Source: Callorhinus ursinus (lineage: Eukaryota > Chordata > Mammalia > Carnivora > Otariidae). Taken from it: 64,000 nucleotides of DNA. The DNA lies in the NCBI RefSeq assembly GCF_003265705.1, contig NW_020312817.1, forward strand, positions 46,603,627 to 46,667,626, written 5' to 3'. This document shows, one piece after another, positions 9,936 to 21,315 of this stretch. Numbering within the stretch: position 1 is the stretch's first letter; every line of letters begins with the position of its first letter. The position numbers and the translations under genes were made by a program. The notes under the pieces were generated by a model. It worked only from the letters and a program-made list of their open reading frames with translations. It ran no database searches and was not told where the DNA came from.

Positions 9936-11337
9936 AATATGTTATTTTCAATGTGAAACCCTTGGTTTCTTTTTAGATATATAGATAAGTGTAATGTTAA
10001 TGAAGAGATCATTCTTATCTACACTGATATGAAATGCAAATCCTGGTTTTCATGTTCTGCTGTGTGGAAATCATAAATTGATAGATATAAATAATTTAAA
10101 ACAAGCTCACTATACCTTTGAATAAATTTCTTCTGATAGAATGAAAAACATTTATAGCAAATGTTACCATAGAATTTGTTATTTAGGCACTGGTGATAAA
10201 AATTATTTATTCATGCACATACAAAAAAGAGATAGGAGAAAGAGTTTCAGGAAAAATTCATTTAAAAATCATTCCTAGCATCAAATGGTGACACCCACTC
10301 ATAATCCTGACCGTGGTTAAGGCAGTATTCTGTGCTCCACACACATAATCATATGACCAAATCTTCTTAGTCTTTTTTCATTCAAGAGCATTTTTTTCCC
10401 TACCACACCCCTGCCACAGTGAACGTATTTTGTTAAAATAGGCATAACAACAGCAATACTGGTGAAGCAAGAAAACGAAGTAATACTATGTTTCTCTAAA
10501 GAATTCCCAGTTGTGAAAATAAATGTTGGCTCATATATTCAAAGCTTTTAATGAATCTGGAATGAGAAAATGGGTAAAATTAGGAAGAGTAAATTTAAAA
10601 AAAAAAATCATGGATGGAAATGTAGATGGACTATATACAGACTTAATTAACTTCTATTTCTTAAATGTGGAAAGCAATGAGGTTATTATTTTTAGTATTC
10701 TACCTAGAATCAAATACACAGTGGTATTTCCTATGTGCTCTATCTCACTAATTCATCAGGCATTTTGTTTTTGGGGGGTGGGGACAAACATGGTTCAAAA
10801 TGTTTTGTTCTTCTTCACTGTTTCTGTTTCAATAACTATTGCCCTTCCACCTTTGGAAGACTTTAGAGGCCATGCAGGCAGTGTAAATGGATACTCGAAC
10901 ATACTTTGATTGTATGTATATTTCCTTGAAATGTTACTATTTTGATATTTCTATAATCTTACTATGTCTGTTGATCAGGTGCTGTGGGAAATTGACAATA
11001 ATTTGTAATAAAGTGTAATGTGATATATGTCCTTATGGAAATTATATTTCAAATATATAAAAACCTTATAAAATAGAAAATTAATAATTGTCAAGTATGT
11101 TTCCACTCTAATGAGACTGCACACCCCAGCTGTGGATGCTGCCCCCATCCTTTGCCTTTTGGATAGGGCCTCTTCAGCAGAGACAAGGACTAGAAGGCAG
11201 AATCAATGTAGCAACTTCCATAGATATTAGTGAAACAATATACAAATAGACAAAACCCAACTCCTGAATGCCAGAAGAAGAATACACTGCATCACCTCCC
11301 AGGAAAAGCTGCCCTACTTGCCATGATGTGTTCTTAT
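9936..11337. other. No feature recognised
   Basis: AT-rich sequence. A 128-codon open frame at 10523-10909 (plus) has no recognisable domain, an unremarkable composition and no splice or promoter context. Nothing else is recognisable. Confidence 0.45.
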
Positions 11338-11353
11338 AAAACAGACAAGTGCC

Positions 11354-11548
11354 AGGGTGCCTGGGTGGCTCAGTCAGTTGAGCTTCCTGCTCAGGTCATG
11401 ATCGCAGTGTAGTGAGATGGAGCCCTGTGTCAGGCTCCACCCTTGGCAGAGAGTCTGTTTGGGATTCTCTCCCTCTGCTCCTATCTCCACTCATGCTCTC
11501 TCTCTTTAAAATAAATAAATACATAAGTTCTTTAAAAAAATTAAAAAA
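11354..11548 (+). repeat. Can-SINE with 16-bp perfect target duplication
   Basis: Diverged head AGGGTGCCTGGGTGGCTCAG; the middle lost part of the B-box region (GAGATGGAGCCCTGTG). The A-rich tail is broken by TT. AAAACAGACAAGTGCC flanks it at 11338-11353 and 11549-11564. Confidence 0.95.
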
Positions 11549-11564
11549 AAAACAGACAAGTGCC

Positions 11565-12988
11565 TTGCTCAGATGTTCTCAATGCATTCCCCGCAGCCCT
11601 CTTCTGAATATTTTAGGTATTTTATACATCTTCCAAATTCTATCCCAGGATTTCCCTACGTTTAATGGTTTCAAAATTGTCTAAATAGTGCTCCTCTTTA
11701 TCTAAATATCATGTTGGTGTCATCAATCATCTCTCTGCTGAGAAAAGGTCTTACTGATAATTAAATTTAAATGGAATATTTTTTTATTCCTGCATATATC
11801 TATAAAATTCTCTTTTTATGACTCAATATATTCAACTGCTTTGTATCAGTGGTTGTCCTCATGATCAATGTGGCCCATCAATGTATAGCCAGGAATTTGT
11901 GTAGTATTTACACAAAGTTATATCTCTCTCTATGTTGTCCCTGTATTGCAGTTTGCTCCTATAAGATATATCCCTGACCCTGTGTTCTTTTTTAACAGTC
12001 TGCCATTTGTGTTAAAATATGAATTAATAAAATATGCTTTAATTAGTTTTCTATAAGCTTACAAATATAAAATCAGATATAGTGATAAAATCATAGTGGC
12101 TTGAGATCAAATCTTAATTAGTTTTATAAAATAGATATTTAAATTTATACTCACCTAAAAGTAATTTTCTTCTATATTAATTCACTAAAGTATTATAGAA
12201 AAGCATTCTTAGCATCAGAAATGATCTCCCATCCACCACTAGTGAAGGATAATAAATGAGAATTTCTATGAAAAAAATGCCATTTCAAAATAAAGACTTT
12301 AAAATGATATAAAACCTTTTTATCATTTAATAAGTATTGTTTAATTTTATTATTTAATCTCTCTCAAGCATTGCAACAAAAGTTAATGCACTTTTATTAT
12401 TTTGCCTTGACAATTATTTTTGTTCATTGCAACTGTAAAATTCTATAGTAGCTTATCAACACCTACCTTCTTCTTTTAGGAAAATGTAGTTGTGTGATTC
12501 TTCAGTGTAATTATTGTGGTTCATAAAAACTGTGTTATTATGCTGGCTTAGTATAATACACTTTTTACATAAAAATAACTTATAGTTATTCTCTCCTCTG
12601 TTGGTAATTATAACCCAAGTCCACTGTAGTAATAAACTTGAGCTGAGTACTTGATGGACCACTTTATTTTATTCTAACTACCCTTTTTCTATTACGACTA
12701 TTTATTATGTCTTCATAAATGTGATGCACAGCAATAGTAAAATGCAAGACACTGACACATCTTACTCTCTTCCAGAGGTGTGTTTTTTTGCTTAGGCAAA
12801 GTCTTCAAGTTGTTATTTATTTGGAACATTGGAAAATATTCCAAAGCCATATTCTCCCAGGTGTTTTCACCATGAAAAAGAGCTATATGAACACTTATTA
12901 TTGAACAGCACCAACATTCTCCATGAAACATAACATTGTTGCCTATGGTGGCTTCACTCCTAACTTCACTGAAATGAAGCATAAAGAA
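11565..12988. other. No feature recognised
   Basis: AT-rich sequence. A 97-codon minus-strand open frame (12713-13006) is cysteine- and histidine-rich in places but matches no family I recognise; it runs into a LINE tail. Confidence 0.45.
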
Positions 12989-13080
12989 GCACAAACAATG
13001 AATCATGGAACACTATATCCAAAACTAATGATGTAATGTATGGTGATTAACATAACAATAAAAAAATTAAATTAAATTAA
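12989..13080 (+). repeat. Extremely 5'-truncated L1 3' end
   Basis: Only the last part of a carnivore L1 3'UTR is present: ACAAACAATGAATCATGGAA, then GGTGATTAACATAACAATAA and a tail that expanded into AAATT repeats. No clear target duplication. Confidence 0.8.
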
Positions 13081-13139
13081 ATGAGAAACTCAATAGGTAT
13101 TATAGAACAGGCATAGCAGAGGATCAGAATATTTCTAAA

Positions 13140-13645
13140 TCAATAGAAAAATATCTAGAGTGAAGAAGAAAAAAGTTGAAAAATGGAGAAAATAATATAC
13201 TGATTATTGAATACAATGAAAAGTTCTAATATACAGGTGATTGAAATCCTAAACATAGTTGTAGTAAAGAGTGTCACAAGCAATATTTGAAGAGATACTG
13301 GAAGAGAATCTACTGAAATTGATGAAAAACCTTTATACAAAAATTCAAGAATTCATATAACCGATGAGCAGAATAAACTACACATAAGCTTACACACATG
13401 CGCTTGTGCACACACACACACACACACACACACACAATGGAGTACATTAAATAAAAGTATTGAAAAAGAAAGACAAAAAGAAAAACCAACAGACAGCCAG
13501 ATTAAAGGTATTTATACCTTTCAAAGAATGACAGGTTATTTTTTCAGAAATTCTATAAGTTAAAAGATTATAGAATGGTGTCTTCAAAGTGGTAGAAAAT
13601 ACTAGAATTCAATACCCAGAGAGAATATCCCTCCATCTAAAACAC
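13140..13645 (+). repeat. L1M (HAL1/L1M-type) ORF1-region remnant
   Basis: Segments such as GAATCTACTGAAATTGATGA and ACTAGAATTCAATACCCAGA follow the order of an old L1M/HAL1 ORF1 region. The copy holds a (CA)n expansion at 13409-13436 and has no intact frame. Confidence 0.5.
13409..13436. repeat. (CA)14 microsatellite
   Basis: Fourteen uninterrupted CA dinucleotides inside an L1M remnant. Likely length-variable. Confidence 0.97.
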
Positions 13646-13649
13646 TGAA

Positions 13650-14250
13650 TCCAAAACTTATGCCTAAAGGAATCATACCATTAAATTCCAAAGTATTCAC
13701 TTTTATATCCATGCCATTTTATTCCCACACACATTTCCCTCAGATTTATGTCTATATAAATTTAAAAAAGCATGAAGATCTTTTGATGTTTATCTCAGCT
13801 TTTCATGAGTCACACTTTGTGCCTTCCTCTTTGAGGTCTACTGGGACATGAGTCTAGTTACAGTTCTAGAATCAAAAAGAGAAGTATAATATGATTAAAT
13901 ATATAAGGAAGTTAAAAAACATCTTATATGGAATGATCCATCATCTTAAGATGCATACTTTGTACATATTTGTACTTTGAAATATATATTCCAAAATAAT
14001 TTGACTTCTGGTATATAAACTTTCTGATAAATTTAGTTTTTTTAATTATGACATCTCAATTTTATATTTGCTAATAATGAAAACAACTTGTGTGAAAAAA
14101 GTAAAAGAAATAAAATGTCATATATGTGTACTATTTATGCAATAATGATTTTAAAAGTTAGTATAATAAATATCTGTCATGGATTTTGAGTTGCACAACT
14201 TTCATCACATAGAAAGAGACTTAGGGACAAACAGTGGGTTTCCAGAGACA
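13650..14250. other. No feature recognised
   Basis: AT-rich sequence with no recognisable repeat or gene; a (TATC)n tract follows at about 14261-14293. Confidence 0.4.
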
Positions 14251-14260
14251 TAGGAATTGA

Positions 14261-14293
14261 ATATATATATTCTCTATCTATCTATCTATATCA
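14261..14293. repeat. ATAT/(TATC)n simple repeat
   Basis: Short run of TATC units after an AT tract. Low complexity. Confidence 0.8.
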
Positions 14294-14461
14294 TCACCAA
14301 TAGATGGAAGGCTCAGCTTGAAGAGAGTGTTTCATTACTAAGAATATTGAAATAAAGGCCAATATACTTTCTGTTAAGAATGTCAACGGGTAAATCACAG
14401 ATCCAGATGAATTAATTTACACAAATGAAACTATATTTCGTTTTTTTCTGGTTCTTATTTC

Positions 14462-14645
14462 TTTTTGTCCTTCCTTTCTCCCTTCCTTCCTCCCTCCCTC
14501 TCTCTCTTTCTTTCATTCTTTCTTTCTTTCTTTTCCTTCCTTCCTTCCTTCCTTCCATCCTTCCTTCCTTCCTTCCTTCCTTCTTTCTGTCTCCTCCCTC
14601 CCTCACTCCTTCCCTCCCTTCCACCTTTCCTTTTCTTTTTTTGGT
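14462..14645. repeat. (TTCC)n/(TTTC)n polypyrimidine tract
   Basis: Almost 180 bases of CCTT, CTTT and CCCT units with very few purines on the plus strand. The apparent proteins on both strands (Leu/Pro/Ser/Phe-rich on plus, Lys/Arg/Glu/Gly-rich on minus) are translations of the repeat. The mirror-like composition could favour triplex DNA. Confidence 0.97.
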
Positions 14646-14659
14646 CTTTCCAAGCTAAA

Positions 14660-15363
14660 TAAAGCAATAGATAGCTCCTAGAATTATAGGGCTGGAGAAA
14701 GTAGAGGACCTATGTTGATAGCATAGCATACACTCATATTCAACAAATCATTTAGACATGCAAGAGAAAATTTAACTCAGCCTTGGCAAAGAAGAGAAGA
14801 TAATATAAATATTTTGAAACATTTAATAGGCAGTTTTTATTGAGGAGAGGAAAAATGAAAATGGATTTAAATCACATTAGGCTGGATCACAATAAGCAAA
14901 ATATCTGGATAACAATAGCATTGAATCTAGACTTTCTTCCACTAAGTTGCCACATAATCAGCTTATAAACTGGAGATACCAGTTGAATAGCATTTTTGTG
15001 TGTTTTTTGTAAATGTGAAGTCTGACTTAAGGTCATGGCAGAGAGATTATCACATCCCCTTTATAATAGTTCACACGATATGTTTTGTGCAAGCTCAGTT
15101 TCAAGAAATGGTTTATCTCTGCAGGTAAATGTTTAGATTTTCTACAATCATAAAAAATACCAAAAAATCAACAAAATGATACTTCTTGAAATGGAAAGAC
15201 TGGGGTATATATGAGATATACTATAAAAGTATACTGTATAGATTTCATCTTTTCTATGGTCAGTATAGGAAAGAAGCTCTATTAGATTATTTTCCTGCTT
15301 TTTGCAACCAGTAATAGACACCACTAATCATATTTCCACCTACTCAATGATTTGTGTTCAATC
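14660..15363. other. No feature recognised, left flank of the large L1
   Basis: AT-rich sequence. A long poly-T that would mark the poly(A) end of the minus-strand L1 is absent, so the exact L1 border is unclear within about 15295-15365. Confidence 0.45.
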
Positions 15364-15727
15364 CTCCTGCTCCACGCAGAATGTGCCCTCTTTAATACCC
15401 ATCACCAGACTAACCCATTACCCCACCCCCCTCCCCTCTAGAACCCTCAGTGTGTTTTTCAGAGTCCATCGTCTCTCATGGTTGGTCTCCCCCTTTGATT
15501 TCCACCCCTTCATTCTTCCCCTCCTGCTATCTTCTTCCTTTTTTTTTCTAACATATATTGCATTATTTGCTTCAGAGGTACAGATCTGTGATTCAACACT
15601 CTTGCACAAATCACAGCACTCGCCATAGTACATATCTTCCCCACTGTCTATCACCCAGCCACCCCATCCCTCCCACCTCCCCACCACTCCAGAAACACTC
15701 AGTTTGTTTCCTGAGATTAAGAATTCC
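15364..15727 (-). repeat. L1 3'UTR (truncated)
   Basis: Minus-strand reading after the ORF2 stop gives GAGGAATTCTTAATCTCAGG, a G-rich block, an A9 at about 15535-15550 and a second G-rich block ending in GGGCACATTCTGCGTGGAGC. Carnivore L1 normally continues with CAATGAATCATGGAACAC and an A-tail; here the sequence becomes unrelated near 15364. Confidence 0.8.
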
Positions 15728-18700
15728 TCATATCAGTGAGGTCATATGATACATGTCTTTCTCTGATTGACTTATTTCACTCAGCAGAACACCCTCCAGT
15801 TCCACCCACGTTGTTGCAAATGGCAAGATCTCATTCCTTTTGATGGTTGCATAATATTCCATTGTGTATATATACCACATCTTCTTTATGCATTCATCTG
15901 TCGATGGACATCTTGGCTCTTTCCACATTTTGGCTATTGTGGACATTGCTGCTATAAACATTGGGATGCACGTACCCCTTCGGATCCCTACATTTGTATC
16001 TTTGTGGTAAATACCCAGTGGTGCAATTGCTTGATCGTATGGTAGCTCTATTTTCAACTGTTTGAGGAACCTCCATACTGTTTTCCAGAGTGGTTGCACC
16101 AACTTGCATTCCCACCAACAGTGTAGGAGGGTTCCACATTCTCTGCATCCCTTTCAACATCATTCATTTCCTGACTTGTTAATTTTAGCCATTCTGACTG
16201 GTGTGAGGTGGTATCTCATTGAGGTTTTGATTTGGATTTCCCTGATGCACTTTTTCATGTGTCTGTTGGCCATTTGGATGTCTTCTTTGGAAAAATGTCT
16301 GTTCATGTCTTCTGTCCATTTCTTGATTGGATCATTTGTTCTTTGGGTGTTGAGCTTGATAAGTTCTTTACAGATTTTGGATACTAGCCCTTTATCTGAT
16401 ATGTCATTTGCAAATATTTTCTCCCATTCTGTTGGTTGTCTTTTGGTTTTGTGGACTGTTTCTTTTGCTGTCAAAAGCTTTTTATCTTGATGAAGTCCCA
16501 ATAGTTTTTTTTACCTTGCTTCCCTTGCCTTTGGTGATGTTTCTAGGAAGAAGTTGCTGCAGCTGAGGTTGAAGAGGTTGCTGCTTGTGTTCTCCTTAGG
16601 GTTTGGATGGACTCCTGTCTCACGTTTAGGTCTTTCAGCCATTTGCAGTCTATTTTTGGGTGTGGTGTAAGGAAATGGTCCAGTTTCATTCTTCTGCATG
16701 TGGCTGTCCAATTTTCCCAACACGATTGTTGAAGAGACTGTCTTTTTGCCATTGGACATTCTTTCCTGCTTTGTCAAAGATTAGTTGACCATAGAGTTGA
16801 GGGTCCATNNNNNNNNNNNNNNNNNNNNNNNNNNNNNNNNNNNNNNNNNNNNNNNNNNNNNNNNNNNNNNNNNNNNNNNNNNNNNNNNNNNNNNNNNNNN
16901 NNNNNNNNAGGATTATTTGTTCCATCTCTTTGAAAAAAGTGGATGGTATTTTGATGGGGATTGCATTGAATGTGTAGATTGCCCTAGGTAGCATTGATAT
17001 CTTCACAATGTTTGTTCTTCCAATCCATGAGCATGGAACGTTTTTCCAATTCTTTGTGTCTTCCTCAATTTCTTTCATGAGTATTTTATAGTTTTCTGAG
17101 TACAGATCCTTTGCCTCTTTGGTTAGATTTATTCCTAGGTATCTTATGGTTTTGGGTGCCATTATAAATGGGATTGACTCCTTAATTTGTCTCTCTTCTG
17201 TATTGTTGTTGGTGTATAGGAATGCCACTGATTTCTGTGCATTGATCTTATAGCCTGCCACTTTACTGAATTCCTGTATGAGTTCTAGCAGTTTTGGGGT
17301 GGAGTCTTTTGGGTTTTCCACATACAGTATCATATCATCTGCAAAGAGTGAGAGTTTGACTTCCTCTTTGCCGATTTGGATGCCTTTGATTTCTTTTTGT
17401 TGTCTAATTGCTGTGGTTAGAATTTCTAATACTATGTTGACTAGCAGTGATTATAGTGGACATCCCTGCCACGTTCCTGACCTTAGGGGGAAAGCTCTCA
17501 GCTTTTCCCCATTGAGGATGATATTCGCTGTAGGTTTTTAATAGATGGCTTTTATGATATTGAGGTATGTACCCTCTATCCCTATACTCTGAGGAGTTTT
17601 GATCAAGAAAGGATGCTGTACTTTGTCAAATGCTTGTTCTGCATCTATTGAGAGGATCATATGATTCTTGTTCTTTCTTTTATTAATATATTGCATCAAG
17701 TTGATTGATTTGCGGATGTTCAACCAACCTTGCAACCCAGGGATAAATCCCACTTGGTCATGGTGAATAATCCTTTTAATGTACTGTCGCATCCTATTGG
17801 CTAGTAGTTTGGTGAGAATTTTTGCATCCATGTTCATCAAGGTTAATGGTCTGTAATTCTCCTTTTTGATTTGGTCTTTGTCTGGTTTGAGGATCAAGGT
17901 AATGGTGGCCTCATAAAATGAGTTTGGAAGTTTTCCTTCCACTTTTATTTTTTGGAACAGTTTCAGGAGAATAGGTATTAAATCTTCTTGAAATGTTTGG
18001 TAGAATTCCCCTGGGAAGCCATCTGGCCCTGGGCTTTTGTTTCTTGGGAGATTTTTGATGACTGCTTCAATTTCCTTAGTGGTTATGGGTCTATTTAGGT
18101 TTTCTATTTCTTCCTGGTTCAATTTTGGTAGTTGATACATCTCTAGGAATGCACCCATTTCTTCCAGGTTATCTAATTTGCTGGCATAGAGTTGCTCATA
18201 ATACATTCTTATAATTGTTTGTATGTCTTTTGTGTTGGTTGTGATCTCTCCACTTTCATTCATGTTTTGGTTGATTTGGGTCATTTCTCTTTTCTTTTTG
18301 ATAAGTCTGGCCAGTGGTTTATCAATCTTGTTAATTCTTTCAAAGAACAAGCTCCTAGTTTCGTTGATCTGTTCTACTGTTCTTTTGGTTTCTATTTCAT
18401 TGATTTCTGTTCTGATCTTGACTATTTCTCTTCTCCTGCTGGGTTTTGGCTTTATTTGCTGTTCTTTCTCCAGCTCCTTTAGGTGTAGCGTTAGGTTGTG
18501 TATTTGAGACCTTTCTTGTTTCTTGAGAAAGGCTTGTATTGCTATATACTTTCCTCTTAGGACTGCCTTTGCTGTATCCCAAAGATTTTGAACAGTTGTG
18601 TTTTCATTTTCATTGGTTTCCATGAATTTTTTTAATTCTTTTTTAATTTCTTGGTTGACCCATTCATTCTTTAGTAGGATGCTCTTTAGCCTCCATGTAT

Positions 18701-19438
18701 TTGAGTTCTTTCCGACTTTCCTCTTGTGATTGAGTTCTAGTTTCAAAGCATTGTGGTCTGAAAATATGCAGGGAATGATCCCAATCTTTTGGTACCGATT
18801 GAGACCTGATTTGTGACCTAGGATGTGATCAATTCTGGAGAATGTTCCATGGGCACTAGAGAAGAATGTGTATTCCGTTGCTTTGGGATGGAATATTCTG
18901 AATATCTCTGTGAAGTCCATTTGGTCCAGTGTGTCATTTAAAGTCTTTATTTCCTTGTTGATCTTTTGCTTAGATGATCTGTCCATTTCAGTCAGGGGGG
19001 TGTTAAAGTCCCCCACTATTATTGTATTGTTGCCAATGTGGTTCTTTTCTTTTGTTATTAATTGGCTTATATAATTGGCTGCTCCCATGTTCGGGGCATA
19101 GATATTTACAATTGTTAGATCTTCTTGTTGGATAGACCCTTTAAGTAGGATATAGTGTCCTTTCTCATCTCTTATTACAGTCTTTGTTTAAAATCTAATT
19201 TGTCTGATATAAGGATTGCCACCCCAGCTTTCTCTTGGTGTCCATTAGCATGGTAAATGGTTTTCCACCCCCTCACTTTCAATCTGAGGTTGCCTTTGAG
19301 TCTAAAATGTGTCTCTTGCAGACAGCATATTGATGGGTCTTGTTTTTTAATCCGATCTGATAGCCTGTGTCTTTTGATTGGGACATTTAGCCCATTTACA
19401 TTCAGGGTAACCATTGAAAGATATGAATTTAGTGCCAT
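15728..19438 (-). pseudogene. L1 ORF2 (endonuclease/reverse transcriptase), broken
   Basis: On the minus strand the frame opens at 19438 with MALNSYLSMVTLNVNGLN, the L1 APE-type endonuclease start. The endonuclease continues at 19088-18650 ([20 protein letters not shown]). The reverse transcriptase follows: [15 protein letters not shown], the palm aspartate in [14 protein letters not shown] (about 17640), and FADDMILY (about 17325). The C terminus ends at 15728 (TMEYYATIKRNEILPF). Breaks: a 1-base deletion near 19185 (stop after DFKQRL), stops near 17538 (KAIY*) and 17452 (PL*SLL), a second frameshift near 16735, and further stops to the end. The 100-N gap falls in the region after the polymerase core. 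Normally ORF2p nicks DNA and reverse-transcribes L1 and SINE RNA; this copy cannot. Confidence 0.95.
16809..16908. other. Assembly gap (100 N)
   Basis: Exactly 100 N, a usual placeholder for unknown length. It lies within L1 ORF2, a multi-copy sequence that is hard to assemble. From the normal L1 protein I estimate about 184 bases should be missing, i.e. more than shown. Confidence 0.99.
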
Positions 19439-19579
19439 TGTATTGCCTGTAAGGTGACTGTTACTGTATATTGTCTGTGTTCCTATGCGGGCTATGTTAC
19501 TTTTAAGCTCTCTCTTTGCTTAGAGGACCCCTTTCAATATCTCTTGTAGGGCTGGTTTCGTGTTTGCAACCTTTAGTTT

Positions 19580-20400
19580 TCATTTGTCCTGGAAGCTTTT
19601 TATCTCTCTTTCAATTTTCAATGAGAGCCTAGCTGGATATAGTATTCTTGGCTGCATATTTTTCTCGTTTATTGCTCTGAAGATATCATGCCAGTCCTTC
19701 CTGGCCTGCCACGTCTCTGTGGATAGGTCTGTTGCCAATCTAATATTTCTACCATTGTAGGTTACATATCTCTTCTCCCGAGCTGCTTTCAAGATTTTCT
19801 CTTTGTCTCTGAGACTCGTAAGTTTTACTATTAGATGTCGGGGTGTTGACTTATTTTTATTGATTTTGAGAGGGGTTCTCTCTGCCTCCTGGATTTTGAT
19901 GCCTATTTCCTTCCCCACATTAGGGAAGTTCTCTGCTATTATTTGCTCCAATATACCTTCTGCCCCTCTCTCTCTTTCTTCCACTTCTGGGATCCCAATT
20001 AGTCTAATGTTTCATCTTATCATATCGCTTATCTTTCGAGTTCTGTCCTGGTGATCCAGTAGTTGTGTATCTCTCTTTTTCTCAGCCTCTTTATTTTCCA
20101 TCATTTGGTCTTCTATACCACTGATTCTCTCTTCTGCCTCATTTTCCTAGCAGTTAATGCCCCCATTTTTTATTGCACTTCATTAATAGCCTTTTTGATT
20201 TCGACTTGGTTAGATTTTAGTTCTTTTATTTCTCCAGGAAGGGTGTCTCTAATAACCTCCATGCTTTTTTCAAGCCCAGCTAGTATCTTTAAAATCTTGA
20301 TTCTGAACTCTAGGTCTGACATCGTACTAATGTCCATATTGAATAGGTCCCCGCAGACGGTACTACCTCTTGTTCTTTTCGGTGTGGTGATTTTTTTCAT
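19580..20400 (-). pseudogene. L1 ORF1 (RNA-binding chaperone), broken
   Basis: The N-terminal part is open from 20400 to 20170 (MKKITTPKRTRG, then a coiled-coil-like LAGLEKSMEVIRDTLPGEIK) and stops at a TAA. After closed sequence covering the rest of the coiled coil, the C-terminal half is open from 19984 to 19580 (GILEQIIAENFPNVGKE, TPRHLIVKLTSLRDKEKILK, ARKDWHDIFRAINEKNMQPR), matching the RRM and C-terminal domains of L1 ORF1p. ORF1p trimers coat L1 RNA. At least one in-frame stop lies near 20170 and further stops near 20115-20005, so no full protein is made. Confidence 0.93.
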
Positions 20401-20599
20401 TTGTCATTTTGTCCAGAGGAGAATAGATGAATGAGAGAACAAAATGCTAACAGGTTAACAATGTCCCCAGCAAATATACTCTAAACAAATCAGAAAAGAC
20501 CTGAAACCAGGGGAAAAGAAAGGGAAAGAAAGAAAAAGAAAGAGGAGAAAAAAAAAAAGAAAAAAAGAAAAACAAACAAAAACAGAACATGATCAAATT

Positions 20600-21315
20600 T
20601 GATCAGGCTAGTGCATAGGTCAGTGCCACACACTAGATTTTGGGTGTATTTTGGTCTGTTAGAAGAAAGAGCCTGCTCAAATTTTAAAGAAAGAAGGACA
20701 TATATGTACAAAATAAGGGTTGATACAATAAAGGGATGAAAGGTGAATGTAAAGGGCGCCTGGGTGGCTCAGTTGGTTAAGCGACTGCCTTTGGCTCAGG
20801 TCATGATCCTTTAGTCCCGGGATCGAGTCCCGCATCGGGCTCCCTGCTCAGCGGGGAGTCTGCTTCTCCCTCTGACCCTCTTCCCTCTCGTGCTCTCTAT
20901 CTCTCATTCTCTCTCTCTCAAATAAATAAATAAAAATCTTTAAAAAAAAAAGAAAGATGAATGTAAAGATGAAAATTATAAAAGATTTTATAAAAGGAAT
21001 TGATAAGAAGTTGTTTGAAAAAAGAAAGAAGAAGATTTAAAAAAAAAAGAAATGAAAAAAGAAAGGGAGAGAATGACATCCAGCAGGAGACTAGAACAAA
21101 GCCATACAGTGGTGATTTAGGGTATATTTTGATCTGTTAAAAGAAACTGTATCTCAAAATTTTAAAGAGAGAACAACTGTATATATATATATGCCAAAAA
21201 TAAGGGTATCTACTATGAAATGATAGAATATGACTCTAAAAATGAAAAATAAAATTTTTTTTTTCAAAAAGGGATTGATAAGATGTTGGTTGAAAAAAGG
21301 GAAAAAGAAAAATTA
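20600..21315 (-). repeat. Diverged tandem unit in L1 5'UTR
   Basis: TTTTGGTCTGTTAGAAGAAA (about 20650) and TTTTGATCTGTTAAAAGAAA (about 21127) head two similar stretches. Each continues through an ATTTTAAAGA motif, AAATAAGGGT and ATTGATAAGA followed by GAAAAAAG. Without the SINE and its duplicated target the period is about 265 bp. Confidence 0.7.
20755..20951 (+). repeat. Can-SINE inside the L1 5'UTR
   Basis: Well-kept copy starting GGCGCCTGGGTGGCTCAG, with B-box CCCGGGATCGAGTCCC at about 20815. It lies opposite to the L1. Flanks GAAAGGTGAATGTAAAG (20738-20754) and GAAAGATGAATGTAAAG (20952-20968) are a 17-bp target duplication with one mismatch. The L1 therefore predates this SINE. Confidence 0.96.

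Noticed and set aside
10523..10909. 128-codon plus-strand open frame
   Set aside because: No recognisable domain, promoter or splice context; the length is expected by chance in 64 kb read in six frames.
12713..13006. 97-codon minus-strand frame with several cysteines and histidines
   Set aside because: Its first codons overlap an L1 tail and no zinc-binding spacing is evident.
13381..13440. CRISPR-like regular repeats suspected from dinucleotide runs
   Set aside because: Plain CA microsatellites without spacers, in a mammalian genome.
14412..14667. Four open frames in the CT/GA tract
   Set aside because: They translate a simple repeat on both strands (Leu/Pro/Ser versus Lys/Arg/Glu/Gly).
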